Source of the DNA: Candidatus Kuenenia stuttgartensis
GTDB lineage: Bacteria; Planctomycetota; Planctomycetia; Gemmatales; Gemmataceae
DNA length: 63,010 nt
Assembly: GCA_945875585.1 (NCBI GenBank)
Contig: CAMCLK010000030.1
Span: 1-63,010 of the forward strand
Direction of reading: 5' to 3'
The position numbers were made by a program, and so were the translations under genes. Below the pieces are notes generated by a model, which ran no database searches, had not been told where the DNA came from, and saw only the letters and a list, made by a program, of their open reading frames with translations. Of the stretch, positions 35,874 to 45,402 are shown one piece after another (the stretch's first letter is position 1; each line of letters begins with the position of its first letter).

Positions 35874-38291
35874 ATGATTCAACTGGCATTCTTTCGCCGA
35901 CAGCATTGCGCCATGGTCATGGTATTGCTGCTTGCATGTAGCCCGTCGGCGTTCTGCCAGATCTCTGTTTCGCCTGCTTCGATTGAACTTGATGGGCCAG
36001 AATCAACGGTGCAGTTGGCTGTATGGAAGCCATTGCCGGGGGGGCGTGTTCTCGAACTCACCCGAATGGCCCGCTATCAGATCATCGATGGGAATGCGGC
36101 AGGCATCGACGCTAATGGCCTTGTTCAACCGAAGGCAGATGGCAACGCCACCTTGGAAATAAGCCATGCGGGTGAAACCAGACGTGTTCCGGTTGTTGTC
36201 AAGGGAGTAAAGCATCCGCAACCTGTGTCATTTGCCACCCAGGTGGTTCCCATTCTGACCAAATCAGGGTGCAACTCGGGCGGTTGTCATGGCAAAGCCG
36301 AAGGGCAAAACGGATTCAAACTAACGGTTTTTGGATACGATGCCGCCGCGGACCATCAGGCCATAGTCGTTGAAGGGCGGGGGCGGCGCGTCAGCACAGG
36401 CGCACCGATGTCGAGTCTGTTGCTGCTGAAGGGAACGGCAGCGGTTCCGCATGGAGGTGGCCGCAAAATCGTCGAAGGGTCGCACCAGTATAAGCTTGTT
36501 GCGCGCTGGCTCGCAGAAGGCGCCCGGTTCGATGATGCCGTTGCCGGGGAAACAGTGCGTTTGGAAGTGGAACCAGCAACATCGCGCATGGCACCCGGGG
36601 AAAGCAGGCAGTTGCGTGTTGTATCTGTGGGTGCCGATGGCCGAAGGCGCTGCGTCACGACCGAAGCTGAATTCGATACCAATGCTCCTAACGTGGCGGG
36701 GGCCGATCGGAAAGGGCTTTTGCGTGCCGGTGATGTTCCCGGCGAGGCGGCTGTTCTGGTCCGCTACATGAATCAGGTTGCTGTGTGCCGGGTAACCTTG
36801 CCCGGTTCCAACAGCGGTTTTCCGCGTCCGCCAGAAGTGAACTTTATTGATACTCTGGCATGGAACAAATTGTCAGGTTTGGGCCTTGCTCCGGCAGGTC
36901 TGGCCGATGACAGCACCTACATGCGCCGGGTTTACCTCGACACGATCGGTACTTTGCCGACCGCTGCTGAAGCACGCGCCTTTCTTTTGGACAAAACACC
37001 AGAGAAACGCGCCCTGCTGGCAGATGCCTTGTTTCGCCGACCTGAATATGCCGATTACCGTGCTCTTTTATGGTCGGATTTGCTGCGTGTTGACCGCGAT
37101 GCCCTCAAGGCGCAGGGGTCGGTTGCGATGGCTCGCTGGTTACGCCACGCATTCGCCACCAACATGCCCTACGACAAATTTGCCCGCGCGATCATCACGG
37201 CGCGGGGTGGAATTTCCGGCGATAGCCCCGCTTCATTTTACAAGGTGCTCGATAACTCGGAATCCATGACGCGGTCTGTGAGCCAGTTGTTTCTGGGGGT
37301 GCGGATTGAATGCGCGCAATGCCATCATCATCCCTCTGAAAAGTGGGGACAGGACGACTATGTCGCGCTTGCGGGATTCTTTACCGGTGTCGGTAAGAAG
37401 GTTTTGCCAGACGGATCCGAGGCGATTGTTGCAGGGCCTGCGGTAGACTTGAAACACCCGCGGACCAAGGTGCTGGTACCGGCAAGGCCCTTGGGCGGTG
37501 CTCCCGTTGCCGCCGATTTGCCCGACCGCCGCGAGGCGCTTGCCGACTGGATGCTTCATCCGTCCAATCCGTACTTTGCTCGTGCGGCAGCCAATCGCAT
37601 CTGGGCCCATTATTTTGGCCATGGCCTTGTTGAACCGATCGATGATTTGCGAGCCACTAACCCGGCGGTGAATGAGGAATTGCTCGATGCACTGGCGGGG
37701 CATTTACGTGATGTGAAGTATGACCTGATCGCCTTCACAAAGTCGATTGTCGCCTCAAGACTGTATCAGTTGGCTGCCGCGGCCGATGCGGGGGATGAGC
37801 GGAATTTTTCGCGTTCCATGCCGCGCACCCTGCCGGCAGAAGTGCTGCTCGATGCTGTGTGTCAGGTAACCGGGGTGCCCGAGAAATTTTCAGGCTGGCC
37901 GGTGGGCGCGCGCGCGATCCAATTGTGGGATAACCGCATGCCTTCATATTTCCTTCAGGTATTTGGCAGGCCGGTACGCGCAACGGTTTGCGCCTGCGAG
38001 CGTGGCGCTGATCCCAGCATTTCACAGGCACTGCACTTGATGAATTCACCGGAAATTCAAGCGAGAATTCGATCGCGTAAAGGTGTTGCGGCGCGTTTGG
38101 CGGCGTCGAGCCTGCCGCCCGACGCAATTGTAGATGAACTATATCTTTCGTGCCTTGCGCGGTTTCCCACACCGATGGAACGCGCTGCCATGGTTCGTAT
38201 CTTTGGCGATGGACAAGAAGCCCGCCGGTCGGCGGCCGAAGATGCGCTTTGGGCGATCATCAATACCCGTGAATTTGTCTACAACCACTAG
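35874..38291 (+). CDS. Planctomycete cytochrome-like protein (Ig-like + heme motif + DUF1549 + DUF1553)
   Basis: 805 aa with a signal peptide (MVMVLLLACSPSAFCQ region). Order: BIG_2-like beta domain (about 30-100); an atypical heme-type motif CNSGGCH (C133, C138, H139; CX4CH) in LTKSGCNSGGCHGKAEGQNG; a second Ig-like stretch; DUF1549 (about 320-540, PPEVNFIDTLAWNKLSGLGL, MRRVYLDTIGTLPTAAEARA) with CAQCH near 480; DUF1553 (DRREALADWMLHPSNPYFAR, NRIWAHYFGHGLVEPIDDLR). The family is planctomycete-specific and probably sits in the periplasm in polysaccharide or sulfated-glycan breakdown. First of a three-gene operon. Confidence 0.93.
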   Translation: MIQLAFFRRQHCAMVMVLLLACSPSAFCQISVSPASIELDGPESTVQLAVWKPLPGGRVLELTRMARYQIIDGNAAGIDANGLVQPKADGNATLEISHAGETRRVPVVVKGVKHPQPVSFATQVVPILTKSGCNSGGCHGKAEGQNGFKLTVFGYDAAADHQAIVVEGRGRRVSTGAPMSSLLLLKGTAAVPHGGGRKIVEGSHQYKLVARWLAEGARFDDAVAGETVRLEVEPATSRMAPGESRQLRVVSVGADGRRRCVTTEAEFDTNAPNVAGADRKGLLRAGDVPGEAAVLVRYMNQVAVCRVTLPGSNSGFPRPPEVNFIDTLAWNKLSGLGLAPAGLADDSTYMRRVYLDTIGTLPTAAEARAFLLDKTPEKRALLADALFRRPEYADYRALLWSDLLRVDRDALKAQGSVAMARWLRHAFATNMPYDKFARAIITARGGISGDSPASFYKVLDNSESMTRSVSQLFLGVRIECAQCHHHPSEKWGQDDYVALAGFFTGVGKKVLPDGSEAIVAGPAVDLKHPRTKVLVPARPLGGAPVAADLPDRREALADWMLHPSNPYFARAAANRIWAHYFGHGLVEPIDDLRATNPAVNEELLDALAGHLRDVKYDLIAFTKSIVASRLYQLAAAADAGDERNFSRSMPRTLPAEVLLDAVCQVTGVPEKFSGWPVGARAIQLWDNRMPSYFLQVFGRPVRATVCACERGADPSISQALHLMNSPEIQARIRSRKGVAARLAASSLPPDAIVDELYLSCLARFPTPMERAAMVRIFGDGQEARRSAAEDALWAIINTREFVYNH

Positions 38292-38303
38292 GGTAAGGGG
38301 TCG

Positions 38304-39653
38304 ATGATGGACAGTAGAGATGCGAATGCGACACACTGCCCGGGCCCCACAGCGTTTTCGCGTAGGCGGATGCTGAAGATTGGTGCTTCCGGCCTTCTGC
38401 CAGGCCTGACTCTGCCGCGTTTTCTTCAGTTGCAGGCAACAGCGGGAACGGGTTCCACGCCACGCGCCAAGTCGTGTATCTTCCTATTCCTTCAAGGTGG
38501 GCCTTCCACCATCGATATGTGGGATCTGAAACCGGATGCGCCTGTGGAAGTGCGTGGGCCGTACAAGCCTATCAGCACCAAGGTTCCCGGCACATTTGTA
38601 GGCGAGCATTGCCATCGCACGGCAAAGATTGCCGACAAAATGACCATGCTCCGCACCCACAGCCATAACGATAATGGTCACACCACCGGGTGCCACTATT
38701 TGTTCACGGGCCAACGCGCGGCATTTGCCGATGGCGCCAACAGCAGGGTGCCGGTGAACGACCTGTATCCATCGGTCGGCTCGGTGGTTTCCCGTGAATT
38801 GGGGCCACGTGGCGGTGTGCCGCCCTATATCAATGTTCCACATCCGCTTACGGCAGGTGGTCCTGGTTTTTACGGGGCTGAGCACGCGCCGTTTGTTATC
38901 GAGTCTGACCCTGTTCAGCCAGATTTTGAAGTCAAGGATTTGCTTCCGGACGCGAAACTCGGAGACATCAGGAATCGCCGCCGCCAAGAGTTGCTGCGCG
39001 CCATTCAGCCAGAAGGCAATCGGGTGGGTGCGGCCGGCACCATGTCCACCTATTACGAAAAGGCTAGAGGGTTGATATCTTCTCCCACTGCCCGCCTCGC
39101 CTTTGACCTTTCTAAGGAGAACGATAAGACCCGCGATGCCTACGGTCGAACGTCTTTGGGCCAATGCTCGCTGTTGGCGCGGCGTCTGGTGGCATCGGGG
39201 TGCCGGTTTGTCGGTGTGGATCATGGGAGTTGGGATACGCACTTCACTTGTTTTCCGAGCCTTGAAAAAGAGCTGATCCCACATGCCGACATGGCGTTTA
39301 GCGCCCTTGTTTCCGACCTTGCCGACCGTGGCATGCTGGACGAAACGCTGGTGGTAATGATGGGTGAAATGGGCCGCACGCCGCGTGTGAATGCTCAGGC
39401 AGGTCGAGACCATTGGTCGATGGCGCAGACGGTTCTGTTTGCCGGAGGTGGTATTGTGCCCGGCAAAGTGATCGGCGCCACCGACAAAAACGGTACGCAA
39501 CCCACAGCCGACCCGGTGAGCATTCAGGACATATTGCGCACAATCTTTCACCTGATGGGCATCGATTCGGACAAAACCTACTACACGCCTCTAGGGCGCC
39601 CGGTTCCGGTCGTTAGTGGCGGACGGATCATCGATTCGTTGCTGGGCGCCTGA
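38304..39653 (+). CDS. DUF1501 protein with Tat signal
   Basis: 449 aa. Tat signal AFSRRRMLKIGASGLLPGL; the ATG pair at 38304/38307 has AAGGGG just upstream. DUF1501 is an alkaline-phosphatase-fold (sulfatase-like) family: SCIFLFLQGGPSTIDMWD, TMLRTHSHNDNGHTTGCHY, VGVDHGSWDTH and MMGEMGRTPRVN carry the metal-ligand Asp/His positions seen across the family. It nearly always follows a DUF1549/DUF1553 gene, as here (12 bp), so the two products probably act together. Export through Tat implies folding with cofactor in the cytoplasm. Confidence 0.93.
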   Translation: MMDSRDANATHCPGPTAFSRRRMLKIGASGLLPGLTLPRFLQLQATAGTGSTPRAKSCIFLFLQGGPSTIDMWDLKPDAPVEVRGPYKPISTKVPGTFVGEHCHRTAKIADKMTMLRTHSHNDNGHTTGCHYLFTGQRAAFADGANSRVPVNDLYPSVGSVVSRELGPRGGVPPYINVPHPLTAGGPGFYGAEHAPFVIESDPVQPDFEVKDLLPDAKLGDIRNRRRQELLRAIQPEGNRVGAAGTMSTYYEKARGLISSPTARLAFDLSKENDKTRDAYGRTSLGQCSLLARRLVASGCRFVGVDHGSWDTHFTCFPSLEKELIPHADMAFSALVSDLADRGMLDETLVVMMGEMGRTPRVNAQAGRDHWSMAQTVLFAGGGIVPGKVIGATDKNGTQPTADPVSIQDILRTIFHLMGIDSDKTYYTPLGRPVPVVSGGRIIDSLLGA

Positions 39654-42043
39654 TGGCCCTGAGGGTATTGCCGATGCGCATATTGATACTGGCACTTTCG
39701 GCTTGCGTTGCTGGTTCAGCGGTAGCTCAGAGCGTTCCCACCTCTGGGCACGCGTTTCCCGCCGGGGGTGCTGCTGGAAGCACTTTCACTGTGCGATTGT
39801 CTGGAACAGACTGGACCCCCGATGTGCGCTTTGTTTCGCATGATTCACGCGTTCGTATCGAACCATTGGGCCCACCCGGACCTGTTCTGGTGCCACTGCC
39901 TCCGTATTGGTTAGCGCCTAAAAGCTCTCTGAACGATCCAGGACTTCCCCGCGAGGTAGAAGCCCGTATCACACTTTCCGCCGACCTGCCTGAGTGTCCC
40001 GTTCGTTGGCGCGCGGTCAATGCCTGTGGTTCGAAGGGTAGTGGCCTGTTCATGGTGGGGCGCGGCCATGAAATGATTGAAAACGAAAGCACCACGGGGC
40101 CACGGAAACTTGATCGGTTGCCGGTAACCGTTTCCGGCCGTCTGGGCCGGATTGAAGAGACCGATGTTTATGCCTTTACAGCCTCGCGTACCGGTCCGGT
40201 AGTGGTCGAGCTTTTCGCCCGTCGCCTTGGTTCGGATTTCAATGGAGTTCTGGAAGCGCGTGACTCAACCGGGCGGATATTAGCTGAATGCGCTGATACG
40301 TCGGGTCGTGATGCTGTTTTGGCATTTGATGCCAAGGCCGGAGAGAAATACGCGATATCACTGCGTGATGTGGATTATAGGGGGTATCATTCGTTCACCT
40401 ACCGGTTGCATTTTTCCGAAGGGCCGCGGGTGCGCGTCTGTTTTCCCTCAGCCGGACGCTGTGGTCAGTCTGGTAATATCGAATTTTCGGGGCATGGTTT
40501 GGTTACTGGCGCCGCACGTTTGGAAAGTGTTAACCAGAACATTACCTTCCCGGCCCAGCCAGGGCCATTTATTCACACTTTTGACTGTGCTGGTGGAATG
40601 CGTGTTTCCGCCACATTGAACGCCGTCGCGCAAAGTGAGGTGCTTGAGTCTGCCATGGCGGATGTGGCCGGTCGATTGCTTGTGGCTCCGGTGGGTGTTT
40701 CTGGGATCTTGGCTCCTAATAACGACGTCGATGAATATCGCATCGAAGGCATGAAAGGGAAATCTGTAGAAGTGAGGGCTGTGTCAACAGGCTTACCGTC
40801 CACGGATTTGGTATTGCGTTTGCTCGATGCCAACAATGTGGTGGTTGGCAAAGGAGACGACTCCCCCGGATCCACCGATCCGGTAATGGCGGTAACATTT
40901 CCAGCGGATAGCTCTTATAAAATCCGAATATGGGACCAATCGGGCGCGAACCGCGGGGCTTCGGTCCCCTATCACTTGGCAGTGCAACCAATGGCAGCCG
41001 ATTTTCGCCTTGAAATACCCGCTGTGTTTCCGTTGTTGATTGGCGGTGAGGGCAATCTGACAATCAAGGCAACGCGTCTGGGCGGGTTCAAAGAGGCCAT
41101 CGATATTGTCATTACTGGTAAGCCAGCATGGGCTAAGGTGCCAGACAAAATCATTGTTCCGGCTGGTGCAGATTCTGTTGTTGTTAAAATTACCGCGGGT
41201 CAAGAAGCCCCGGTTGACCATGCCTTGGTTCGAGTTGAGGGTAAGGCTTCAATCGCGGGAGCCATGGTGACTCGCCGAGCTGTGGCACCTAGTGGTGATC
41301 TTGCGGTGCCGGGAACGACTCCGCTTTCTGATCCTGATGTCATGCTTTTTTGTTCCACCATCAAGCCATTGTTCAAGGGCAAGGTTGTGGAAGCCGATGG
41401 CGGCCGCCGTGTGCATAGGGGAGCCACGCATTTGGCGGAGATCACACTGGAGCGATTGCCTGGTTTTCAGGGCGAAATTGTGCTCGACATGGCGGCGACA
41501 CAGTCGCGGCATAGGCAAGGGATTCGCGGACCAGCCCTTGTGGTGCAACCCGGGGCCACCAAGGTGGATTATCCCATTTTCATGCCGGAAGGGCTGGAGA
41601 CCACCCGGACCTCGCGCATGGCCCTGGTCATGCTGGCGCGCATGAATGATGGCGCTGGAAAATCGTGCTGGGTGTGTGCCCCGGTTGAAGGGCAGGTAAC
41701 GATGTCGATTGAGGGGGCACTGATGAAGTTGACGCCCCACGAGGAAGAGTTGGTTGTGGTGCCCGGGCAAAAAACAATCGTTCGCTTGCGGCTAACACGC
41801 GCCTCTTCATTGCTGGAACCCACTATTGTTGAAATGCTGGGCACTCCCGATTTGAACGGCCCTTCGATTGTGGTGCCAACCGGAGTGGAGTTGGTCGAAT
41901 TTCCCGTGGCGGTATCGAATCGATTCACCGGTAGTTGCAAGGTTGGCTTTCGCGCGACAACCCGGCGGCAAGGGCATCCGGTCGTTTCCGAAACAGAGGT
42001 CAATGTTGAAAGCATGTCTGCCTTAGAAGGTGCGGCGCGCTAG
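39653..42043 (+). CDS. Secreted protein with PPC-type domains
   Basis: 796 aa, starting on the last base of the DUF1501 stop (TGATG). ATG 39674 gives a cleaner signal peptide (MRILILALSACVAGSAVA). Two bacterial pre-peptidase C-terminal-type beta domains are seen: LPVTVSGRLGRIEETDVYAF...KAGEKYAISLRDVDYRGYHS (about 155-260) and VSGILAPNNDVDEYRIEGMK...VTFPADSSYKIRIWDQSGAN (about 345-435). The rest is beta-rich with no known catalytic site. Third gene of the DUF1549/1553-DUF1501 operon, where it may bind substrate or dock the others. It converges with the ligase gene (17 bp). Confidence 0.8.
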   Translation: MALRVLPMRILILALSACVAGSAVAQSVPTSGHAFPAGGAAGSTFTVRLSGTDWTPDVRFVSHDSRVRIEPLGPPGPVLVPLPPYWLAPKSSLNDPGLPREVEARITLSADLPECPVRWRAVNACGSKGSGLFMVGRGHEMIENESTTGPRKLDRLPVTVSGRLGRIEETDVYAFTASRTGPVVVELFARRLGSDFNGVLEARDSTGRILAECADTSGRDAVLAFDAKAGEKYAISLRDVDYRGYHSFTYRLHFSEGPRVRVCFPSAGRCGQSGNIEFSGHGLVTGAARLESVNQNITFPAQPGPFIHTFDCAGGMRVSATLNAVAQSEVLESAMADVAGRLLVAPVGVSGILAPNNDVDEYRIEGMKGKSVEVRAVSTGLPSTDLVLRLLDANNVVVGKGDDSPGSTDPVMAVTFPADSSYKIRIWDQSGANRGASVPYHLAVQPMAADFRLEIPAVFPLLIGGEGNLTIKATRLGGFKEAIDIVITGKPAWAKVPDKIIVPAGADSVVVKITAGQEAPVDHALVRVEGKASIAGAMVTRRAVAPSGDLAVPGTTPLSDPDVMLFCSTIKPLFKGKVVEADGGRRVHRGATHLAEITLERLPGFQGEIVLDMAATQSRHRQGIRGPALVVQPGATKVDYPIFMPEGLETTRTSRMALVMLARMNDGAGKSCWVCAPVEGQVTMSIEGALMKLTPHEEELVVVPGQKTIVRLRLTRASSLLEPTIVEMLGTPDLNGPSIVVPTGVELVEFPVAVSNRFTGSCKVGFRATTRRQGHPVVSETEVNVESMSALEGAAR

Positions 42044-42060
42044 CGATAAACCTTGCTTCA

Positions 42061-43518
42061 TCAGCACGGCTGCATTGAATTCGACACGAATTTCCACCAG
42101 TTGGCTTCGATCGTGTCGCGGCGCAATTTGCCCAAGGACGTGAGCTCGCCCTGTTCCGCACTCAAGGGGCGATCGGCAACAATCACTCTGGCAGGGCGTA
42201 GATGCGACTCGATGGTGGACATCGCTGCCATCACACTATTTTCGATATTGGTTCGGCCTTCTCCCTTGGCCAACCATACCAGCATGGCCGGGCGAGGCTG
42301 GTTGTGCCCGCACAGGATCGCCCTGTCGATGTACGGCAAGGCCATGGCGGCAGCCTCGGCGGGCAACGGCGGAACCTTGCGGCCTGTTGAGAGAACCACC
42401 AGTTCACGGGTGCGGCCGTCTATGGTGAGGTAGCCTTCCGCGTCGAGGCGACCCAAATCGCCCGTATGCAACCAGCCATCATGAATGGCAGATTGGGTGG
42501 CCGCGGTGTCGTTCCAGTACCCAGCCATGACTCCCGGTCCCTTGACCAAAATTTCGTTATTATCCGCAAACCGAACGGTGGTACCGGGAATGATGCGGCC
42601 GGCTGTGCCAGCCCGGTGGTGTGCGGGTGTGTTCAAGCTGACAAGCGGCGAGGCTTCAGTCAGGCCGTATCCTTCGAGCAACGGCATGCCATGGGTTTGG
42701 AAAAAGTCAGACAACCAGCCGGGAAGGGGAGCGCCACCACACCCCGCCCAGCGCAGGCGCCCGCCGGTGAGCGCCTTCAGGGAGTGACCAGCCAAGGCAA
42801 GCCTGTGAAGTTTTTCGTACAGGCGAGGCACGGCGTGAAGGTGCGTGGGACGGAAGCGCCTGATGGAGGCAATGATTTTCCGAGGAGACGGGATTCTTCG
42901 GACAGGAACGCGAGCGATCATCGACTTGAGCAGGTCGGCATTGAAGGCATAGCTGTGGTGGATGGGTAACCAACTAAGAACCAAGTCTCCTGGCCGATGT
43001 TGTGCCAATGAGGCGCGGGTACCGCAGCTGTATGTCAGGTTGGCATGGGTAAGCGTCACGAGTCGTGGCTCACCATAAGTTCCCGAGGTTGCCAGCAGGG
43101 CAGCTGGAGATTCCATCGGCATACGGATACCAGAAAACACGCGGCGGTTTTCTCGAATCTGCCCGCCGTGGATTCGTAATCCCGTGCTTTTTATTCGCGG
43201 GTCAGATGTCAGCACAAAACGGGCTGCTGAGAGTTCAAAGCGCCGTTTGGAGTCTGTCCCTGCGGGGTCGAGAGGCACCACCACGCCACCGGCGCGCCAA
43301 ACTCCGGTAACAGCCACCGGCCAGCAAGCGGTAGCGGCAAGCTGCATTCCTACCCGGTCGCCGGGCAGCATGCCGCGTGCCACCAAAGCCTGTGCCAGCA
43401 GCTGGGAAGCTTTGGCAACGGTATCGGTGCGCCAGACGCGCCTTGAAACCATCCACAGGGGCGATTTCGGGGCATCAATCGCCCAGGCATCGAGCATCTG
43501 TGGAAACGCCATAGTCAT
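42061..43518 (-). CDS. AMP-dependent acyl-CoA synthetase/ligase
   Basis: 485 aa from the ATG at 43518. The open frame extends 79 codons upstream, but that part has no family resemblance. ANL-superfamily core motifs: LLATSGTYGEPRLVTLTH (P-loop, with the usual TTGxPK altered to TYGEPR), EGYGLTEASPLVSLN, and WLHTGDLGRLDAEGYLTIDG followed by TRELVVLSTGRKV. The C-terminal lysine is in SLGKLRRDTIE. The closest group is long-chain fatty-acid CoA ligases of the FadD15 type. The chain is shorter than usual (about 600 aa) because the N-terminal domain is compact. Substrate not determined. Confidence 0.88.
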   Translation of the reverse strand: MTMAFPQMLDAWAIDAPKSPLWMVSRRVWRTDTVAKASQLLAQALVARGMLPGDRVGMQLAATACWPVAVTGVWRAGGVVVPLDPAGTDSKRRFELSAARFVLTSDPRIKSTGLRIHGGQIRENRRVFSGIRMPMESPAALLATSGTYGEPRLVTLTHANLTYSCGTRASLAQHRPGDLVLSWLPIHHSYAFNADLLKSMIARVPVRRIPSPRKIIASIRRFRPTHLHAVPRLYEKLHRLALAGHSLKALTGGRLRWAGCGGAPLPGWLSDFFQTHGMPLLEGYGLTEASPLVSLNTPAHHRAGTAGRIIPGTTVRFADNNEILVKGPGVMAGYWNDTAATQSAIHDGWLHTGDLGRLDAEGYLTIDGRTRELVVLSTGRKVPPLPAEAAAMALPYIDRAILCGHNQPRPAMLVWLAKGEGRTNIENSVMAAMSTIESHLRPARVIVADRPLSAEQGELTSLGKLRRDTIEANWWKFVSNSMQPC

Positions 43519-43858
43519 AACGGGTTTCCCGACCTGACAAACCGTAACGAGTGGCCTACCAAACCAGCCGTTGTCGGGTTTTCCCTCCCAGAATGGATGG
43601 CACGATGTACCGGGTGAGGCATAATCAAACTCATGGCGCGGACGAAAGCCCGCTGCCAGAAACCGGATCCAGCCGGGGGGTGCGAAATACGGCCCGCTGG
43701 ATCGACCCCCTGCTCGGGGAAGAAGGTTTCTCTTATCCGGTGGGTTGGGCGACACAGGGTCATTCCAGCGTTCTTGCGCGGGAGCACATGCCTAGTGTCT
43801 GTCGCCTGTCTTTCCGGAGGTTTTGGGCGTGGGAACCCGGAACCAACCATGCAAGCGG
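43519..43858. other. Intergenic region between ligase and PQQ-propeller genes
   Basis: 340 bp. No convincing gene, hairpin or repeat was found. ORFs on either strand here look like shadows. It should contain the ligase promoter on the minus strand, but none was recognised. Confidence 0.4.
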
Positions 43859-45244
43859 TCACTGCCCTGCACCCGGCGTGTTCGCGGGCATGTTCTTTTT
43901 CACCATGAACATTCTGGCTTCGTCACGAACCAGTAATCCGTCACGTGATGCGACGGGTGCTGTCCAGCACCTGCCATTTGCGGGTCCGTTTGGTGTGAAA
44001 AGTTCCAGCCGTTGCACTTCTTCGCATTTTTCCGGATTGGCTTTTATCAGAGCCAGCAATCCGTGATCTCCCAAAACGGCCAAATGCCCTTCCAAAGCAA
44101 TGAGCGTGCCTTTGCCGTAACCTCGTTGTTTCCATACCGCTTTTCCTGTCCGCCAATCGAGGCAGACCAGCATCTGTTCGTCGAATCCATAAATGTGGTC
44201 GCCCAGCCGCACGGGTGTTCCAAAATGACTGCGCATGGCGCGGGCATGGTACACCTGCTGGACATTCCAAGAACCGTTCGCGCAGTTCACCCGGAAAAGC
44301 GCGCAGCCTTTGCCATAACCAGAACTAACAAAAACATACCGAAACTCGCCGTTGTCGCTGCTGGCGGACCAGACCAAAGGGGTGGCCGCATTGACTTCAA
44401 AATCGGTCTCCCAAGGGATATCCCAAAGCATGGCACCCGTTGCGGGGTTGATTCCGGCCAGCCGCTTGGCGGAAAGGGCCACAATCTGCGTTCCTCCCGG
44501 AAAGTGCGCCACAATGGGTGAGCTGTAGCCGGATGGATCATTGGCCAGTTCAGCGGTGCGCCATATTTCTTTTCCCGAGGCCAATTCCCAAGCCACCAGA
44601 CCGGCAGGTGCCCCCGGTTGCGCCACAACCAGTCCATCGATCACCAGTGGCGAGCCAGATACACCCCACTGGGGTGTTTTGTGGCCCAGCCCTTCCTTGA
44701 AGGCAATGTTCCACACAGGTGCCCCGGTAGCGGCATTGACCACGCGGAGGTCTCCTTGGGCGCCAAGGGTTGTCACGTGGCCATTGGCCAATACCGGAGT
44801 GGCGCGCGGGCCGTTGCCAAAGTCGTTCTTGAAAGTGCAGGGCCACGACTGTTCCCATACCACCGCGCCGCTGGCACGGTTCAGGCAGGAAAGTATTTCA
44901 AGGTCATCGCGACGCCCCATCGCCCAGATCCTGTCATCGGAAACAATCGGGGAAGAGTACCCCTCGCCGATGGCAAATTCCCAAGCCACCCCATTGGGCC
45001 AATCGGCAATGAGGGCTTTGGCTACGCTGCTGGCCACCTGACCATCGCGTGCAGGTCCGCGCCATTGCGGCCAATCGCCAGCCAGTTCCTGATTTCTGGT
45101 GGTAGAAACCTCGCGGCTTTCCTGAGCTTCATCAACCAATTCAGCGGAAAACACCTCGCGATTGCGCGCCTGTTGCCAGGCAAATACACCCAGTGCCAAA
45201 GCGAGAACTGATCCTGCCAGAATGAAAAACCGCGATCGCGTCAT
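43859..45244 (-). CDS. Exported PQQ-like beta-propeller protein
   Basis: 461 aa from the ATG at 45244, with AGGAG six bases upstream. The longer start at 45286 is unlikely. A single N-terminal hydrophobic segment (MTRSRFFILAGSVLALALGV) acts as signal or anchor. The propeller opens GDWPQWRGPARDGQ, the hallmark of the planctomycete quinoprotein-like family, with blades such as LVAWELASGKEIWRTAEL, INPATGAMLWDIPWETDF and CLDWRTGKAVWKQRGYGKGT. The fold is that of BamB and PQQ dehydrogenases. No PQQ-binding catalytic residues are claimed, and it is probably a binding or scaffold protein. Confidence 0.88.
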   Translation of the reverse strand: MTRSRFFILAGSVLALALGVFAWQQARNREVFSAELVDEAQESREVSTTRNQELAGDWPQWRGPARDGQVASSVAKALIADWPNGVAWEFAIGEGYSSPIVSDDRIWAMGRRDDLEILSCLNRASGAVVWEQSWPCTFKNDFGNGPRATPVLANGHVTTLGAQGDLRVVNAATGAPVWNIAFKEGLGHKTPQWGVSGSPLVIDGLVVAQPGAPAGLVAWELASGKEIWRTAELANDPSGYSSPIVAHFPGGTQIVALSAKRLAGINPATGAMLWDIPWETDFEVNAATPLVWSASSDNGEFRYVFVSSGYGKGCALFRVNCANGSWNVQQVYHARAMRSHFGTPVRLGDHIYGFDEQMLVCLDWRTGKAVWKQRGYGKGTLIALEGHLAVLGDHGLLALIKANPEKCEEVQRLELFTPNGPANGRCWTAPVASRDGLLVRDEARMFMVKKNMPANTPGAGQ

Positions 45245-45402
45245 GACGGACTCCTGTGCCATGATCAGTTTATGCGGGTTACTCACCCGACACAGGTGGT
45301 TCGGTAGTTGGTTGGCAAATGCATGCTGATCGCGCAGGTTTTCTCCCCAAATTTTAATATTTTCAAGGTAAGATTCGAAGTGATGTACTAGGAGTTGGTG
45401 CC

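Noticed and set aside
38484..39551. 355-codon ORF antisense to the DUF1501 gene
   Set aside because: Shadow of a strongly recognised gene. Its translation has no domain and no ribosome-binding site. The same applies to the long antisense ORFs over pgi (19611-20684) and recD2 (2584-3210).
43551..44066. 171-codon + strand ORF between ligase and PQQ-propeller genes
   Set aside because: Overlaps the 3' end of the propeller gene on the other strand, has no ribosome-binding site and no recognisable fold.
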